Shown: positions 23,324 through 34,958, numbered from the stretch's first letter. The stretch is DNA of 64,000 bases from Symbiodinium natans (GCA_905221605.1 CAJNDS010002421.1:98426-162425), one strand, 5' to 3'. Program-made: numbers and translations. The notes: a model not told the origin generated them from the sequence alone.

Positions 23324-23471
23324 GTAGTAGTTTATCTTTTCAGTCCGCTGAAACTATTCGTAGGGTTTCAGGGTTTCGGGCTAGGGTTCCGGGTTCTCTA
23401 ACCAAGGTTCTTTAGTCCCTCTAGGGTGCGGCACTCCTAAACTAAGCTTAAATAAGGACAAGGGAAACCCT

Positions 23472-23530
23472 GAGTTCGAGGAGAGAGCACCCTTGCTCAG
23501 TATGCCAAAGCGGCACTTTTTCGGGCCCCT
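23472..23530 (+). CDS. Candidate exon, frame ambiguous
   Basis: Either a frame reading EFEERAPLLSMPKRHFFGPL through the island, or a shorter exon after TTGCTCAG at 23501 reading YAKAALFRAP. Both are open on the + strand. Confidence 0.3.
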
Positions 23531-23680
23531 GACCCTAAACCCTAAACCCTAAACCCTAAACCCTAAACCCTAAACCCTAAACCCTAAACCCTAAGCCCTA
23601 AGCCCTAAGCCCTAAGCCCTAAGCCCTAAGCCCTAAGCCCTAAGCCCTAAACTCCAAACTCGAAACCCTAAACCCTGCAG

Positions 23681-23774
23681 CTGCAGTAAGGAACGCCGTC
23701 GAGAGGCGCGACTACGAAACCCAGGCGTTCTTGAATACTTCCAGGCTTGGCCGACACGACCGCCCACTTCGGCG
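23681..23774 (+). CDS. Candidate internal exon, basic
   Basis: After a doubled CTGCAG the frame reads RNAVERRDYETQAFLNTSRL then GRHDRPLRR, ending before GTTTAG. GC-rich third positions. Confidence 0.45.
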
Positions 23775-23821
23775 GTTTAGGGTTCAGGACTTCGGGTTTG
23801 AGGGATACGTATCAGGATTCG

Positions 23822-24288
<467 letters not shown>

Positions 24289-24553
24289 GTCGGATTCGTA
24301 TCAGTATCAATCTTCGTCAGATGTTCTTACGTGTAGCATGGCCCGAGCGACAACACATCCTGCATGCCAGATGTCTTGTTCGAAGTGAAGCGTCGTCGCA
24401 CTCCTTGCTGAGACACGCCGGAGCAAGGAAATGAATATGGGGTTTCCGAAAATGAGGGATCTTGTGTTGGAGGTTCCTTTCCATAGGTATTACTCTTGAT
24501 TGTCAAGCCTGAACGTATGGATTCACCTGTCCCCCACCGACCTCGTTCAATAG

Positions 24554-24751
24554 GCAAGAGTTCGGGTTCGTTCCTTTGAAGGAGCCCGTTTGGCAAAGTC
24601 TGTGGATATCGGCCTGGACGTCGGTATTTCCCGATCCACAAGAGATTCTGGAATCACGGCAGCTGTTTCAGACAATGCCCGCATGCTGTGTTTTGTCACT
24701 AGGCATTTGGCCAGTGGTTTGTGGAGAGACATGACCGTGACTAGCTTGTGA
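24554..24751 (+). CDS. Candidate coding segment in a 540-bp unique island
   Basis: Directly after a TAG that could be an acceptor, 65 codons read ARVRVRSFEGARLAKSVDIG, then LDVGISRSTRDSGITAAVSD and on to DMTVTSL and TGA. Minus-strand frames over the same DNA are also open (24327-24641, 24547-24732), so the strand is uncertain. Possibly a fragment of a mobile element or an unusually long exon. Confidence 0.35.
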   Translation, partial: ARVRVRSFEGARLAKSVDIGLDVGISRSTRDSGITAAVSDNARMLCFVTRHLASGLWRDMTVTSL

Positions 24752-24926
24752 GACTTTGGACTTATGCAGCTGCCACGCGTTCTCTGTCACGCCCGCAAAG
24801 GGCCTAATTCTGTTTGCTCGTTAGCCCCAAGCCCAAACCCCAAACCCCAAACCCCAAACCCTACACCCTAAACCCTAATCCCTAAACCCTCAACCCTGAA
24901 CGCTCAACCCTAAACCTTGTCCCCAG

Positions 24927-26787
24927 TGCTTGGGAATCGCTTGCATGGCACTGCTTGTCAACGCCAAGGATCGGCAATGCAGAGGGCTTCTTGGCATCCA
25001 CAGAGGCTTTAGGCACCCCTCTATAAAGCCCCAAAGATTGTGTAAGGTTTAGGGTTTAATTAGGGGGTTTAGGGTTTAGGGTTTAGGGTTGAGGGTTTAG
25101 GGTTTAGGGTTTAGGGTTTTGGTCAATATGCTCTTGCTCCGAGGCAACTACTTTCCGACTTTGAACGGGAACAAGGCTGTCTATGCTGTACCCCTCAATG
25201 CACCTTGGCAAGGTTGAGAAACGTCAGGAGCCCTCTTCACCCCCTAAACCCCAAACCCTACACCCTAAACCCCAAACCCCAAACCCTAAACCCTAAACCC
25301 TAAACCCTAAACCCTACTAAACCCTAAGCCCTACACCCAAACCCTACACCCTACAGCCCCAGACCCTATAAGCGCTCTCAGCCACTCTAGCTTTTGAGAG
25401 TCACTCCCGCGCCCAATTCCCAGGGCTTTTGGGGCCTGACTGCAAGGTTTCAGGGTTTAGGGTTTTGGGGTTTAGGGTTTAGGGTTTAGGGTTTAGGGGT
25501 TTGGGGTTATTCACCTTGAATGAGCCAAGTTCACAGACCAGCCCATCCTGGACGCATGGCAGCAGCAGCGTGGGGGGGGGGGGGGGGGGGTTGAGGGCGG
25601 GTGAGCGCGGAGCTTGATGAACATAGGGGTCGGAGTAATTAGTACTAGTAGTATACTCTAATCACCCCCCCCCAAAACCCGATTCTAATTATTCAGGCCC
25701 CTATATTGCGTGGGTTGTTTGCTTAGGGTTTTGTGTGGGGTTAGAGGGCTTTTCAGGGCCTGGGGTTTTCAAGGGGTTTGGGTTTTTAGGTGTGGGGGTT
25801 TGATCTCTAGCTTGTTGGGGTTGCGTCGTGCCTTGAGGGTGCTCAGGATAGCTGGACCCTATTCTTCGGACTGCTTGAAGGAGGTTGCGATTTCTGGCTT
25901 AGGTCTTCAGGCTAGCAATATTCAATATAGCCTCTCATACACGGTTTTTTTTTAGACCCAGCACGATGCTGCTGCTTCAAGGGGGAGTGAAGACTTTGTC
26001 TTTGTACTTCTGGCACAGTCGGACGACCCCTATGTTTGAGTATTACCACGTCATTGTCTGTATTGGCCCCTGAACTACACCCCAAGACCCTAAACCCTGA
26101 CCCCGCAAGCAATTACATTCACTGAAGCATGAGTTGACCCGGAACAGGACATTGGCGGCATCTGCCCTTAACCCCAATGCCCTAAAGCCCTGAACCCTAA
26201 ACTCCCCAAAGGCCTAAAGCCCGAAACCTTAAGCCCCGGCCTAAACCCCAAACCCCAAACCCCAAACCCTAAACCCCAAACCCTAAACCCTAAACCCTAA
26301 ACCCTAAACCCTAAACCCTAAACCCTAAACCCTAAACCCTAAACCCTAAACCCTAAACCCTAAACCCTGAACCCTAAACCCTAAACCCTTCCGGAACAGG
26401 ACTACGGGGCCATCTGTCTCCACATGTGCGAAGAAAATCGGAACTGCACTTACTGGTCGTGGAAGGACATGACCAATGGTCGCGGCCTCGGTTCATCTTT
26501 TTTTGTGGGGTTTAGGGTTTAGGGGGGTTTAGGGTTTAGGGTTGCATCGGGGTTTAAGCATTTAAGGGTCTAGGCGGTGTGCCCTTATCTGACATGCCAG
26601 GAGCCTGGTACCTCAACCCCCGTAACCCTAAACCCTAACCCTAAACCCTAAACCCTAAACCCTTAACCCTAGACCCTAAACTCTAAACCCTACACCCTAC
26701 ACCCTCGACCCTACACCGCGTCCGCAGCGCGAGGTAACATCTTCGGCGGCACCTGCGAGTTTTACAACAACCAGGCCAGCATGAGCT
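24927..26787 (+). CDS. Candidate multi-exon gene, cysteine-rich with PAN/apple-like segment; introns of heptamer repeats
   Basis: Exons proposed: 24927-25041, 25144-25212, 25424-25446, 25537-25569, 25847-25883, 26134-26168, 26400-26490, 26601-26621, 26728-26787. The first five join in phase, the fifth fits the sixth, and the last three fit each other. Each has a NAG before it and, except the sixth, a GT after it (for example T/GTAAGG at 25042 and C/GTAACC at 26622). Peptides include CLGIACMALLVNAKDRQCRG, NYFPTLNGNKAVYAVPLN and DSWTLFFGLLEG. The exon at 26400 reads DYGAICLHMCEENRNCTYWS with WKDM after it; the Cys-x3-Cys...NC-YWSW pattern resembles PAN/apple domains, which are extracellular adhesion modules. 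A truncated relative (PEQDIGGIC) lies at 26134 and another Cys piece (GGTCEFYNNQASMSC) at 26728. Start and end of the gene are not visible. Confidence 0.5.
25042..25143 (+). other. Candidate 102-nt intron made almost only of TTTAGGG
   Basis: Begins GTAAGGTTTAGGG, contains little but TTTAGGG-type units and ends TTGCTCCGAG. The exons on both sides are open and join in phase (T + GC). This is the clearest small example of a telomere-repeat intron here. Confidence 0.5.
25623..25704. repeat. MITE family 3, short
   Basis: Terminal inverted repeats ATAGGGGTCGGAGTAATTA and TAATTATTCAGGCCCCTAT flank about 45 bases with a C run. A related, more diverged inverted repeat lies near 32240-32320. Confidence 0.6.
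26231..26388. repeat. CCCTAAA array
   Basis: Tandem CCCTAAA with early CCCCAAA variants, ending next to the PAN-like exon. Confidence 0.95.
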
Positions 26788-26984
26788 GTGGGGGGGGGGG
26801 GGGGGATGCTATAAAGGCAACCTGCGTGTTGCCCTAGACCCGGAGCCCTAAACCCTAAGCCCTAAGCCCTAAACCCTAGGCCCTAAACCCTAAACCCTAA
26901 ACCCTAAACCCTAAACCCTAAACCCTAAACCCTATGGCCCTAAACCCTCAACCCCTATGCACCAGAAAGGTTGTGAATCCTGAG

Positions 26985-27075
26985 GCCATTATCGACACGA
27001 GGCTCACCTACAACTGGCAACGCTTTATCGGTGGAAGCTGCCAGCCCCCTGTCTTGCAAGAAATTTGGGCGTTAG
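26985..27075 (+). CDS. Candidate exon
   Basis: After CCTGAG the frame reads AIIDTRLTYNWQRFIGGSCQ then PPVLQEIWALG; the frame is also open upstream to 26958 (CTRKVVNPE). It may belong to the same extracellular gene as 26728-26787, but the phase does not fit directly, so an exon boundary is misplaced or missing. Confidence 0.4.
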
Positions 27076-27146
27076 GGTCCAAGGTTTTGGGGTTGAGGGT
27101 TTAGGGTGGTTCAGGCTCACTGATCATAATTTTTCCCCCAAAATAG

Positions 27147-27180
27147 CGCATGCCCTTACACACTGCAAGAATATTGGCCC
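27147..27180 (+). CDS. Candidate short exon, apple-like
   Basis: After AAAATAG the frame reads HALTHCKNIG, a helix-Cys pattern like the central helix of PAN/apple modules. Short. Confidence 0.3.
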
Positions 27181-27357
27181 TAAACAGCAAACCCCTAAAC
27201 CCCTAAACCCCCAAACCCCCAAACCCCTAAACCCCTAAACCCCTAAACCCTAAACCCTAAACCCTAAACCGCAGCAATGTTGTAAACCTTAATTCTAGGA
27301 ACCCGCTAAACGGTGACCCCTACACTGCGCAACGGTGGCTCTTGGAGTGGATATGAG

Positions 27358-27415
27358 GTCCAACGCCAAGCGGAACTTCTACTGCCTGCCAAACATGTAT
27401 GGGAGGCGGCTTTGG
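27358..27415 (+). CDS. Candidate exon
   Basis: After ATATGAG the frame reads SNAKRNFYCLPNMYGRRLW with very GC-rich third positions. Another frame (GGSWSGYEVQRQAELL) is open across the island. Confidence 0.35.
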
Positions 27416-27509
27416 GGGGGCGATTGCGGGCGGTTCGGGGTTTGGGGTTTGGGGGTTTAGGGTTTAGGGTTTAGGGTTTAGGGTTTAGGGTTTAGGGTTT
27501 AGGGTCAGG

Positions 27510-27858
27510 GTTCCGAGTTGAAGCTTGTTGTCACAGTCGTAGTAGTCGCAGTGTAGTCGTCGTAGTAGTGGTCGTAAACGGAAGAAGCGCACATCATGAC
27601 AGGAAGCCTCACGTGTCTAGCAAAACGCATGTAACGTTCAGTATGATAATCATCTGGGTAGCCCCTTGGGGACATTTTATTGTGTATATTTCCCTGATTG
27701 GGTTTAAGAGGATCACATTACAAGATATTTTTCAGAGCAACTTAGTCAATGACAGGGCTTGGGGGGCGCCCCGTTGGGATGAATTGCTTGGGATGTTCCC
27801 CCTTATCTAACAGTCTTAGTAGGGAGTATCGTACCTCCAACCAGGTTCCTCCCCACAG
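27510..27858. other. Unique spacer with half MITE
   Basis: About 350 bases, AT-richer than the neighbours, with a CGTAGTAG-rich start and a left half of MITE family 1 (TTGGGATGTTCCCCCTTATC at about 27788). No convincing gene. Confidence 0.5.
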
Positions 27859-27945
27859 TCCTGAGAGTCGCCCAGGCAACGAATGTTCCTCAAAAACGGA
27901 AGACAGGCCCTACCCCTTCGCCCTCCCGGGAAGTTGTTAAGGGGT
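27859..27945 (+). CDS. Candidate exon, two frames open
   Basis: After CCTCCCCACAG the island reads PESRPGNECSSKTEDRPYPF in one frame and VAQATNVPQKRKTGPTPSPS in another. The acceptor is good. TTTAGGG follows. Confidence 0.35.
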
Positions 27946-28066
27946 TTAGGGTTTAGGGTTTAGGGTTTAGGGTTCAGGGTTTAGGGTATAGGGTTTAGGG
28001 TTTAGGGTTTAGGGGCTTGGGGTAACATGGCCATGCATGGGCCCGGAAGACTCCCTTGATCTGCAG

Positions 28067-28127
28067 GATGGAGACCGACACCTTGCTGACGGAGCCGCCA
28101 CATCTCAGGCAATGTGGCGGGCTTGGG
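28067..28127 (+). CDS. Candidate exon
   Basis: After GATCTGCAG the frame reads DGDRHLADGAATSQAMWRAW. The same frame is open upstream to about 28023 (PCMGPEDSLDLQ). Confidence 0.4.
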
Positions 28128-28141
28128 GATTCGGGTTTAAG

Positions 28142-28234
28142 TTGGGATGTTCCCCTTATCTCCTCAATAGGGGTTATACTAGCCCCTATGATAATCCCTA
28201 TTAAGGACTGTTAGGATAAGGGGGAACATCCCAA
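28142..28234. repeat. MITE family 1 copy
   Basis: TTGGGATGTTCCCCTTATC at the left and GGGGGAACATCCCAA at the right. The middle AGCCCCTATGATAATCCC is again partly palindromic. The flanks GGTTTAAG and GATTTAGG could be a decayed 8-bp duplication. Confidence 0.8.
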
Positions 28235-28803
28235 GATTTAGGGTTTCAGGTTCAGGGTTTGGGGTTTGGGGTCCGATTTGTGTTGCGGCGAGGTCATCCG
28301 ATGATGTTCTAAATCGCAAGATGCTGAAGCTTTATTATGTGCTCACCTGCCGAATACAGACATGGACAACGTCTTAACAATTCGCTTGCACGCCTATCCA
28401 TGTGTCCTAAAATGTTTTCAGTATTCAGTATGTGCATAATTCTTTTGATACTTAGCCTTAGATGTTCTAGATTGTAGACAGCGAGGATAAACATAAGCAT
28501 GTAAATATAGATTTACACATATATATATATATGTGCAGTTATATCTATCTATCTATCTATATATATATATATATGTAAAAAACAATTCTGCCCCCCGCCC
28601 CACCCCGCCCCCGCCTGTCCGCCCCGCCCCACCCCACCCGCCCCGCCCTCCCCACCCCGCCCACCCCACCCCCCCTTCAGGCCTCGGCCCACACTTTTAC
28701 ACGTCTATATACACATACATATGCACGTGCATACATACGTACGTGCGTACGTGTACGTATCTACGTACGCAGGTATGTGTAGGTGTCCATGTACATGTGC
28801 TGT
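28235..28803. other. Unique and simple-repeat spacer
   Basis: AT-rich unique DNA (28270-28510), TA/TATC microsatellite (28518-28575), C-rich CCCCGCC-type minisatellite (28588-28680), and a TACG/CATA purine-pyrimidine tract (28690-28790). No gene seen. Confidence 0.7.
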
Positions 28804-28927
28804 CTTGGAGGTTCATGGTACTTCATCACCAGTTATAGCTTATGACTGTACTTGTAACAATATAAGGGCACTTAAGGGGCTTCTAAGTGGGTTATAAGTA
28901 CAGTTGTAGGTACCATGAACCTCCAAG
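28804..28927. repeat. MITE family 2, full copy
   Basis: Perfect 18-bp terminal inverted repeats CTTGGAGGTTCATGGTAC and GTACCATGAACCTCCAAG around 88 bases. Inner arms (ACTGTACTTGTAAC, GTTATAAGTACAGT) also pair. Fragments occur near 954-971 and 53770-53790. Confidence 0.85.
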
Positions 28928-28957
28928 TACTCATATATCATTTTTGCATATTTGCAG

Positions 28958-29081
28958 GAAATGGAACCACACTTTGGGGACGTGGCACGACAACCGGGGG
29001 CAGCTCTGGTGTGGCATCCTGTCTCTTGGACTGCTAGTCATTGGTCGAGGATGCCCTACAGCCGCCAAGCCTCAGCCCCAA
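28958..29081 (+). CDS. Candidate exon with membrane segment
   Basis: After ATATTTGCAG the frame reads WNHTLGTWHDNRGQLWCGIL then SLGLLVIGRGC and TAAKPQP. This is a probable transmembrane helix. The exact donor is unclear. Confidence 0.45.
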
Positions 29082-29179
29082 ACCCCAAACCCCAAACCCC
29101 AAACCTTAAACCCTAAACCCTAAACCCCAAACCCTAAACCCTAAATTCTCTCTTACCTATGCACATAAACCTTAAATTA

Positions 29180-29625
29180 CTCGGCATAGGCACAGCGGTT
29201 CTTCGGCACTGGCACGTCCCTTGACTGTTCCTCTATGCGGGCACAACCGGGCACAACGGTTCGTCAGCACAGGCGCAACGGTTCGTCGGCATAGGCACGC
29301 TTCTTGACTTTCTTCTTTGCGGGCACGACGGGGCACAACGGTTCGTCGGCATAGGCGGTTCGTCGGCATACGCACGCCTCTTGACTTTTCCTCTAACCGG
29401 GCACAACGGTTCATTGGCACAGGCACGCCTCTTGACTTTCCTCTATGCGGGCACAACCGGGCACAACTTTTCGTCGGCATACGCTGCGTTCGTCGGCATA
29501 GGCTTGACCTTCCTCTATGCGGGCACAACCGGGCACAACGGTTCGTCGGCATAGGCACAACGATTCGCACAGGCACGCCGGTTCGTGGGCTTAGGCACGC
29601 CGGGTTCGTCGGCATGGTAGGCAAA
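29180..29625. repeat. 60-75 bp tandem repeat
   Basis: Repeated GGGCACAACCGGGCACAACG, GTTCGTCGGCATAGGCAC and CGCCTCTTGACTTTCCTCTA in fixed order, about six imperfect copies. Long frames on both strands come from the repeat and are not called as genes. Confidence 0.85.
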
Positions 29626-29639
29626 GCGACCAATGTTCT

Positions 29640-29985
29640 GGGGGGGGGCTCGTGACAACCCGTCTCGGGGAAGCCACGGAAACTTCGCGTGACAGCCCAT
29701 ATTTGGAACCAGCATCTTAGAAGATAACCTTCGGCGTAGGGATTTGCAAGGCAGTGATTTCACGCACCCCGTTTAACTATACTGATTTGGTAAAGTGCAA
29801 GAATCTGAGGCGGTGCTTTGAAGGCTTATGGTTTAGGTTCTTAGGGAGCCTAAGGTTTATGGATTGAGTAATTCTTGTATTTTCTTAATGTTGTGGGATG
29901 CGGTGGGCGGGTGGGAAAAACCCGTCGCTAGGAAAGCTGCTTGATTAGTGAGAGCTCGAACATGAGATGCTGAACCCTAGACCCC
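29640..29985. other. Unique spacer
   Basis: About 340 bases with no clear frame. Its right part (TTGTGGGATGCGGTGGGCGG ... ACATGAGATGCTGAACCC) resembles 1470-1555, so a diverged repeat family is likely. Confidence 0.5.
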
Positions 29986-30100
29986 TAAACCCTAAAACCT
30001 AAACCCTAAACCCTAAACCCTAAACCCTAAACCCTAAACCCTAAAGCCTAAACCCTAAACCCTAAACCTTAAACCCTAAACCCTAAACCATGATCCCCAG

Positions 30101-30170
30101 CTCCTCGAAGGCCAGAGAAGTGGTCGGCGACCTGGCCAAATGTCGTGCAGACCCCTGGACGGCAGCATAA
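30101..30170 (+). CDS. Candidate terminal exon
   Basis: After ATCCCCAG the frame reads SSKAREVVGDLAKCRADPWT then AA and TAA at 30168-30170. Very GC-rich third positions, then an abrupt change to AT-rich DNA. Confidence 0.45.
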
Positions 30171-30460
30171 AATGAAAATTGATGATCTAATTCAATTATA
30201 ATTCAACAAGTTATTGTAATTTATTATAAAATATTATCACTTTAGCTTTTAGTGGTTTTGACCTGTTTTTACAGGACTCAAAAAATTCAAAAATAAATAT
30301 TTATGTAAAAACTCAAGAAAAATATTTGCGCATATATCCATAGTTCACACATATGGTGTATGGATTAATATTAGTTTTCTTTTTTATCAATATATTTTCC
30401 CACCAAAATTTTGATAAAAGTGCTACCCAAAAGATAGACTTCTGCTTTCGAAGAGCCTAA
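30171..30460. other. AT-rich unique segment
   Basis: About 290 bases, sharply AT-rich, unlike all flanking DNA, right after a candidate stop codon. Could be 3' UTR or intergenic DNA. No frame. Confidence 0.5.
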
Positions 30461-30588
30461 GCCCTAAACCCTAAACCCTAAACCCTAATCCCTAAACCCT
30501 AAACCCTCAACCCCAAACCCTAAACCCTAAACCCCAACCCCCAAACCCTAAACCCTAAACCCTAGACCCCAAACCCCAAAGCCTTGAG

Positions 30589-30668
30589 GATGGTGGTGTT
30601 CTCCGTCTTTGGTGGCACTGGAACCACCTTACAGCTTTGCTGGCAGGGCTTCATAGGCCGGGAGACTT
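30589..30668 (+). CDS. Candidate exon
   Basis: After CCTTGAG the frame reads MVVFSVFGGTGTTLQLCWQG then FIGRET. A further island at 30724-30771 after CGGCAG reads VSFETGSSTYPSYRLS. Confidence 0.4.
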
Positions 30669-30819
30669 AGGGTTTAGGGTTTAGGGTTTTGGGTTTAGGG
30701 TTAGGGTTTAGGGTTTCCGGCAGGTTTCTTTCGAAACAGGTTCCTCCACATACCCCAGCTATCGCCTCTCCCTAAACCCTGAGCCCTAAAGCCCTAAACC
30801 CCCCAAAGACCGCACATCC

Positions 30820-30955
30820 CTAATCCCTAAACCCTAAACCCTAAACCCTAAACCCTAAACCCTAAACCCTAAACCCTAAACCCTAAACCCTAAACCCTAA
30901 ACCCTAAACCCTAAACCCTAAACCCTAAACCCTAAACCCTAAACCCTAAACCCTA
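30820..30955. repeat. CCCTAAA array
   Basis: Nearly perfect tandem CCCTAAA, about nineteen units. Confidence 0.95.
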
Positions 30956-31369
30956 CCCTAAACCCCCTACATGTAATGCGGGATCGTTAGAAGGTTAGAA
31001 GGGGCTTGGATTGAGAGCCGTAGAGTTTCGGAGCTGTTGGCGGATTCCCCTTTTGGCTGACCGCAGGCCCTTCCCAACATGGGGTCCACCCGAAACCCCG
31101 GCCTGAACTCTTAACCCCAAACCCAAAACGCTAAACCGTCAATCCTAAACCCTAAACCCAAAACCCGAAACCCCTAACCCCCAAACCCTGAACACCTTAG
31201 CCCTACTAAACCCCTAACCCCCAAACCCTAAACCCCTAAACCCTCAATCCCAAACCCAAACCCCAAACCCCTAACCCCCAATCCCTGAACACCTAAGCCC
31301 TGCTAAACCCCTAACCCCCAAACCCTAAACCCCTAAACCCTCAATCCTAAACCCCAAACCCTAAACTCT

Positions 31370-31625
31370 AAACCCCAAACCCTAAACCCTAAACCCTAAA
31401 CCCTAAACCCTAAACCCTAAACCCTAACCCCTAAACCCCAAACCCTAACCCCTAAACCCCTAAACCCCTAAACCCCTAAACCCTAAACCCTAAACCCTAA
31501 ACCCTAAACCCTAAACCCTAAACCCTAAACCCTGAACCCTGAACCCTGAACCCTGAACCCTGAACCCTGAACCCTGAACCCTGAACCCTGAACCCTGAAC
31601 CCTGAACCCTGAACCCTGAACCCTC
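31370..31625. repeat. CCCTAAA array switching to CCCTGAA block
   Basis: CCCTAAA and CCCCTAAA units, then about thirteen uninterrupted CCCTGAA units (31531-31622). The switch is abrupt. Confidence 0.95.
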
Positions 31626-32073
31626 CCGTTGCATGCCCTGGGCCAGGGACCGCCTGCGCGTGTGTCGGGCTCAGCGATTGGCATCTGTGGGTTTAGGGGT
31701 TTAGGGTTTAGGGTTTGGGGTTTAGGGTTAGGGTTTAGGGTTTAGGGTTTAGGGTTGAGGGTTGAGGGTTGAGGGTTTAGGGTTTAGGGTTTAGGGTTTA
31801 GGGTTTAGGGTTAGGGCTTTAAGGGTTTTAAGGTTTTTACGGGTGTCAAGGGTTTGAAGGGCTTTAAGGGTTCAAGGGTTTAGGGTTTTTAGGTTTTCAG
31901 GGTTTCGGGCTCTAAGGGTATAAGGGTTCGAGGGTTTAAGTGTTTCAGGTTTTACGGGTTTGAGGGCTTGAGGAAATGTCAGGGTTTATGGACTTAAACC
32001 CTAAACCCTAAACCCTAAACCCTGAACCCTAAACCCCAAACCCTAAACCCTAAACCCTAAATCAGTCCAGCAG

Positions 32074-32731
32074 GTCTCAACGTCTTCGCCATGTCCCTCG
32101 TCTTCCCAAATGGTGGCAAGGCCTCTGATGCACGCCCTTGTGGTTTTGTACCGGTTTAATGTAGGGGCCTTAGTAGGGTTTAGGGTTTAGGGTTTAGGGC
32201 TGAGGGCTTAGGGCTTAGGGTTAATTAGAATAGGGTTTGTGTCGGTCATTCTAGTATTTTTGTATAGGGACCATAAGGGAACATTGTGAGTAATTAGTCC
32301 GATCCCTATATTGGGGCTTTTGGGTCCTCCAAGAAAGGGTTTTAGGGCTTTAAGGTTTGTTGGGTTTGAAAGTTTGAGGGTTTTAGGCTTTAGGGTTTTG
32401 GGGTTCTAGGGTTTGGGGGTTTTGGGGTTTTAGGGTATTTTAGGGTTTAGGGTTTTAGGGTTTTCGTTTTAGGGCTTTAGGGGAGTAGACTTTTCGGTGC
32501 CCCGAACCCTAAGCCCTAAAACCGTTCTTGGAGGACCCTGACATGAGCACCTTCGTTTAGGGAGCTGACCCGAAACCCTGAACCCTGAACCCTGAACCCT
32601 AAACCCTAAACCCTAAACCCTAAACCCTAAACCCTAAACCCGAAACCCGAAACCCTAAGCCATCTTTCTCCCTGAAAGGGCCACATGTGCACTGCAGCGG
32701 AAGTTCATGCCGGCGACTGCGCTGAAGGCCG
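32074..32731 (+). CDS. Candidate three-exon segment
   Basis: Exons 32074-32147 (LNVFAMSLVFPNGGKASDAR then PCGF, donor GTACCG), 32534-32554 (DPDMSTF, donor GTTTAG) and 32698-32731 (RKFMPATALKA, donor GTGAAG), each after NAG. All three join in phase. Introns contain TTTAGGG near the donors and CCCTGAA/CCCTAAA before the acceptors. Function unknown. Confidence 0.45.
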
Positions 32732-33057
32732 GTGAAGCAAGGAAGCAACAGACTAGGGTTTACGGTTTCGGGTTTAGGGTTTAGGGTTTAGGGTGAAGGG
32801 TTTAGGGTTTAGGGTTTGGGGTTGAGGGTTGCGGGTTTGGGCAGTATGCGCAGGGCCTACCGTGTGCCGCCGATTGGGGTGTGCTTAGGGCGTGGGATTC
32901 GTGGGTGATGAAGTTCTTGGGGAAGCCAGCACAACAAAGCAATGATGCAGGAGCCTAAGTAACGTGCCCTTATCTGTAGAATGTATACGACTTAAAGTAC
33001 CCATATTCTAGTTAGAATAGGCCTCTCTACTTGGCTTCTCTAATTCATGTTCTCCAG

Positions 33058-33141
33058 GCGACATGGTGTACCTGTCCCCGGGCTACCGGCCCTGGATTGG
33101 ATGGTTGGACACCCTCGGCATTCTCTTCCTGTGCCCTGGCG
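33058..33141 (+). CDS. Candidate exon, hydrophobic
   Basis: After TTCTCCAG the frame reads DMVYLSPGYRPWIGWLDTLG then ILFLCPG, ending G/GTCGTC. GC-rich third positions. Confidence 0.5.
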
Positions 33142-33331
33142 GTCGTCAACCCTAAACCCTAAACCCCAACCCCAAACCCCCAACCCTAAACCCTAAACCC
33201 TAAACCCTAAACCCTAAACCCTAAACCCTAAACCCTAAACCCTAAACCCTAAACCCTAAACCCCGAACCCTACACCCTCAAAGCCCTACAAAGCCCGAAA
33301 AAGCCCTGAGCTGAACTATTCTCGTCCGCAG

Positions 33332-33394
33332 GTTCATGATGTCCAAGTCGCAGATCAACACCATCAAGTTCGGCCGCAATCTCAGCTTTCCGGG
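33332..33394 (+). CDS. Candidate exon
   Basis: After CGTCCGCAG the frame reads FMMSKSQINTIKFGRNLSFP up to GG/GTATTT. Third positions almost all G or C. Its phase does not fit 33058-33141, so another exon may lie between. Confidence 0.5.
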
Positions 33395-33955
33395 GTATTT
33401 TGGGGCCTGCTGAGTTTAGGATTTAGGGTTTAGGGTTTAGGGTTTGGGGTTTAGGGTTTAGGGCGTGTGGGGTGTCCAAGATTGTCAGACAGGGGTGGAA
33501 CAAATGGGACCGCTTTTGTAAGATGCACCGTATGGGCAGAGCAGCCCGAAGCCAAACCCCAACATATCCTTCAAACCCTGCACCCCTAAGCCCCAAAGCC
33601 TGAAACCTCAACTCTCAACCCGAAATCCGAAACCGTAAACGCAGGCCCCTTACTCCCGCCCAAGCCCCAAAACCCCTTGGCTCGCCCGAAGAAGCTCATT
33701 AGCCGCCCTGAAACCAAAACCTGTCTAACCCCCACCCCCCACATCCTAGTTCGCATATTCCCCATATTTCGCTTGGCCCTCAACACTAAACCCGATACCC
33801 TCAACCCTAAACCCTAAACTCAAAACCCCAAACCCCAAACCCTAAACCCTAAACCCTAAGCCCCAAACCCCAAACCCTAAACCCTAAACCCTAAACCCTA
33901 AACCCTATGCTAGCAGTGTAGAATTAGAGTTGAAGCCCTGAACCCCCACATCGAG

Positions 33956-34958
33956 GAATGTCCTGGCACTTCTACTTTATGATGGAGTTCCTGGACCCTA
34001 AAACTGGGCGCGAAGCATGCCCTGAGGACGCCAAAGGGGGTGTTAAGATGAGCCCTAAACCCTAAACCCTAAACCCTAAACCCTAAACCCTAAACCCTAA
34101 ACCCTAAACCCTAAACCCTAAACCCTAAACCCTAAACCCTAAACTTTTAAACCCTAAACCCTAAACCCTAAACCCTAAACCCTAAACCCTAAACCCTAAA
34201 TTATTCTTTTTTTTTGGGGGTGGGGGGGAGGTGTGGACCCCCTAAACCTTAAACCCTAAACACTGAACCCTGAACCGAAAAAACCCTAAACCCTAAACCC
34301 TAACCTTAAACCTTAAACCCTCAACACTAAGCCCTAAACCCCCAGAGAGAACCCGAAACTTTGAGCCCTAAACCCTAAACCCTAAACCTTAAACCTTAAA
34401 CCCTCAACACTAAGCCCTAAACCCCCAGAGAGAACCCGAAACTTTGAGCCCTACCCTAAACCCTAAACCCTAAGCCCTAAGCCCTAAACCATAAACCCTA
34501 AGCCCTACACCCTAAACCCTAAACCCTAAACCCTAAAAAACCAAAGAGGAGGACAAGGTGATGTGGAGCAGCGTCTGTGTGAGCGAGCTTCTTGGCACGC
34601 TGAGGTGTTCCTGCTTTAGGGGTTTAGGGGTCTCGGGGCTGGGGTTTCGGGGTTAGGGTTTAGGGTTTAGGGTTCAGGGTTTACGGTTTAGGGTTTCGGG
34701 TTTAGGGTTCAGGGTTTAGGGGCTTGAGGGGTCTCAGACAGAGGCCTTCCAGGCGTTGGATTCTGTTCGTCTTCTTGGATCAGGGCTTCTGGCGTGAATG
34801 TGGGCGATGGTGTCCCCCAAACCCCAAACCCTAAACCCGAAGCCCTAAACCCCCAACCCGAAGCTGAAAGAGCACCCTCAGTCCGGAGGCCTATAAGTGC
34901 GTGGAGAGCAAAGTGTGGTTCATGCAATGCAAGCCTAAAACCCTTCAACGCCAAAGCC
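33956..34958 (+). CDS. Candidate three-exon segment
   Basis: Exons 33956-34039 (MSWHFYFMMEFLDPKTGREA then CPEDAKG), 34547-34604 (EDKVMWSSVCVSELLGTL) and 34882-34958 (PEAYKCVESKVWFMQCKP). Each follows NAG and ends at GT, and both junctions are in phase. Cys/Trp content suggests an extracellular or lumenal region. The second intron carries TTTAGGG next to its donor; the first is mainly CCCTAAA. Confidence 0.45.
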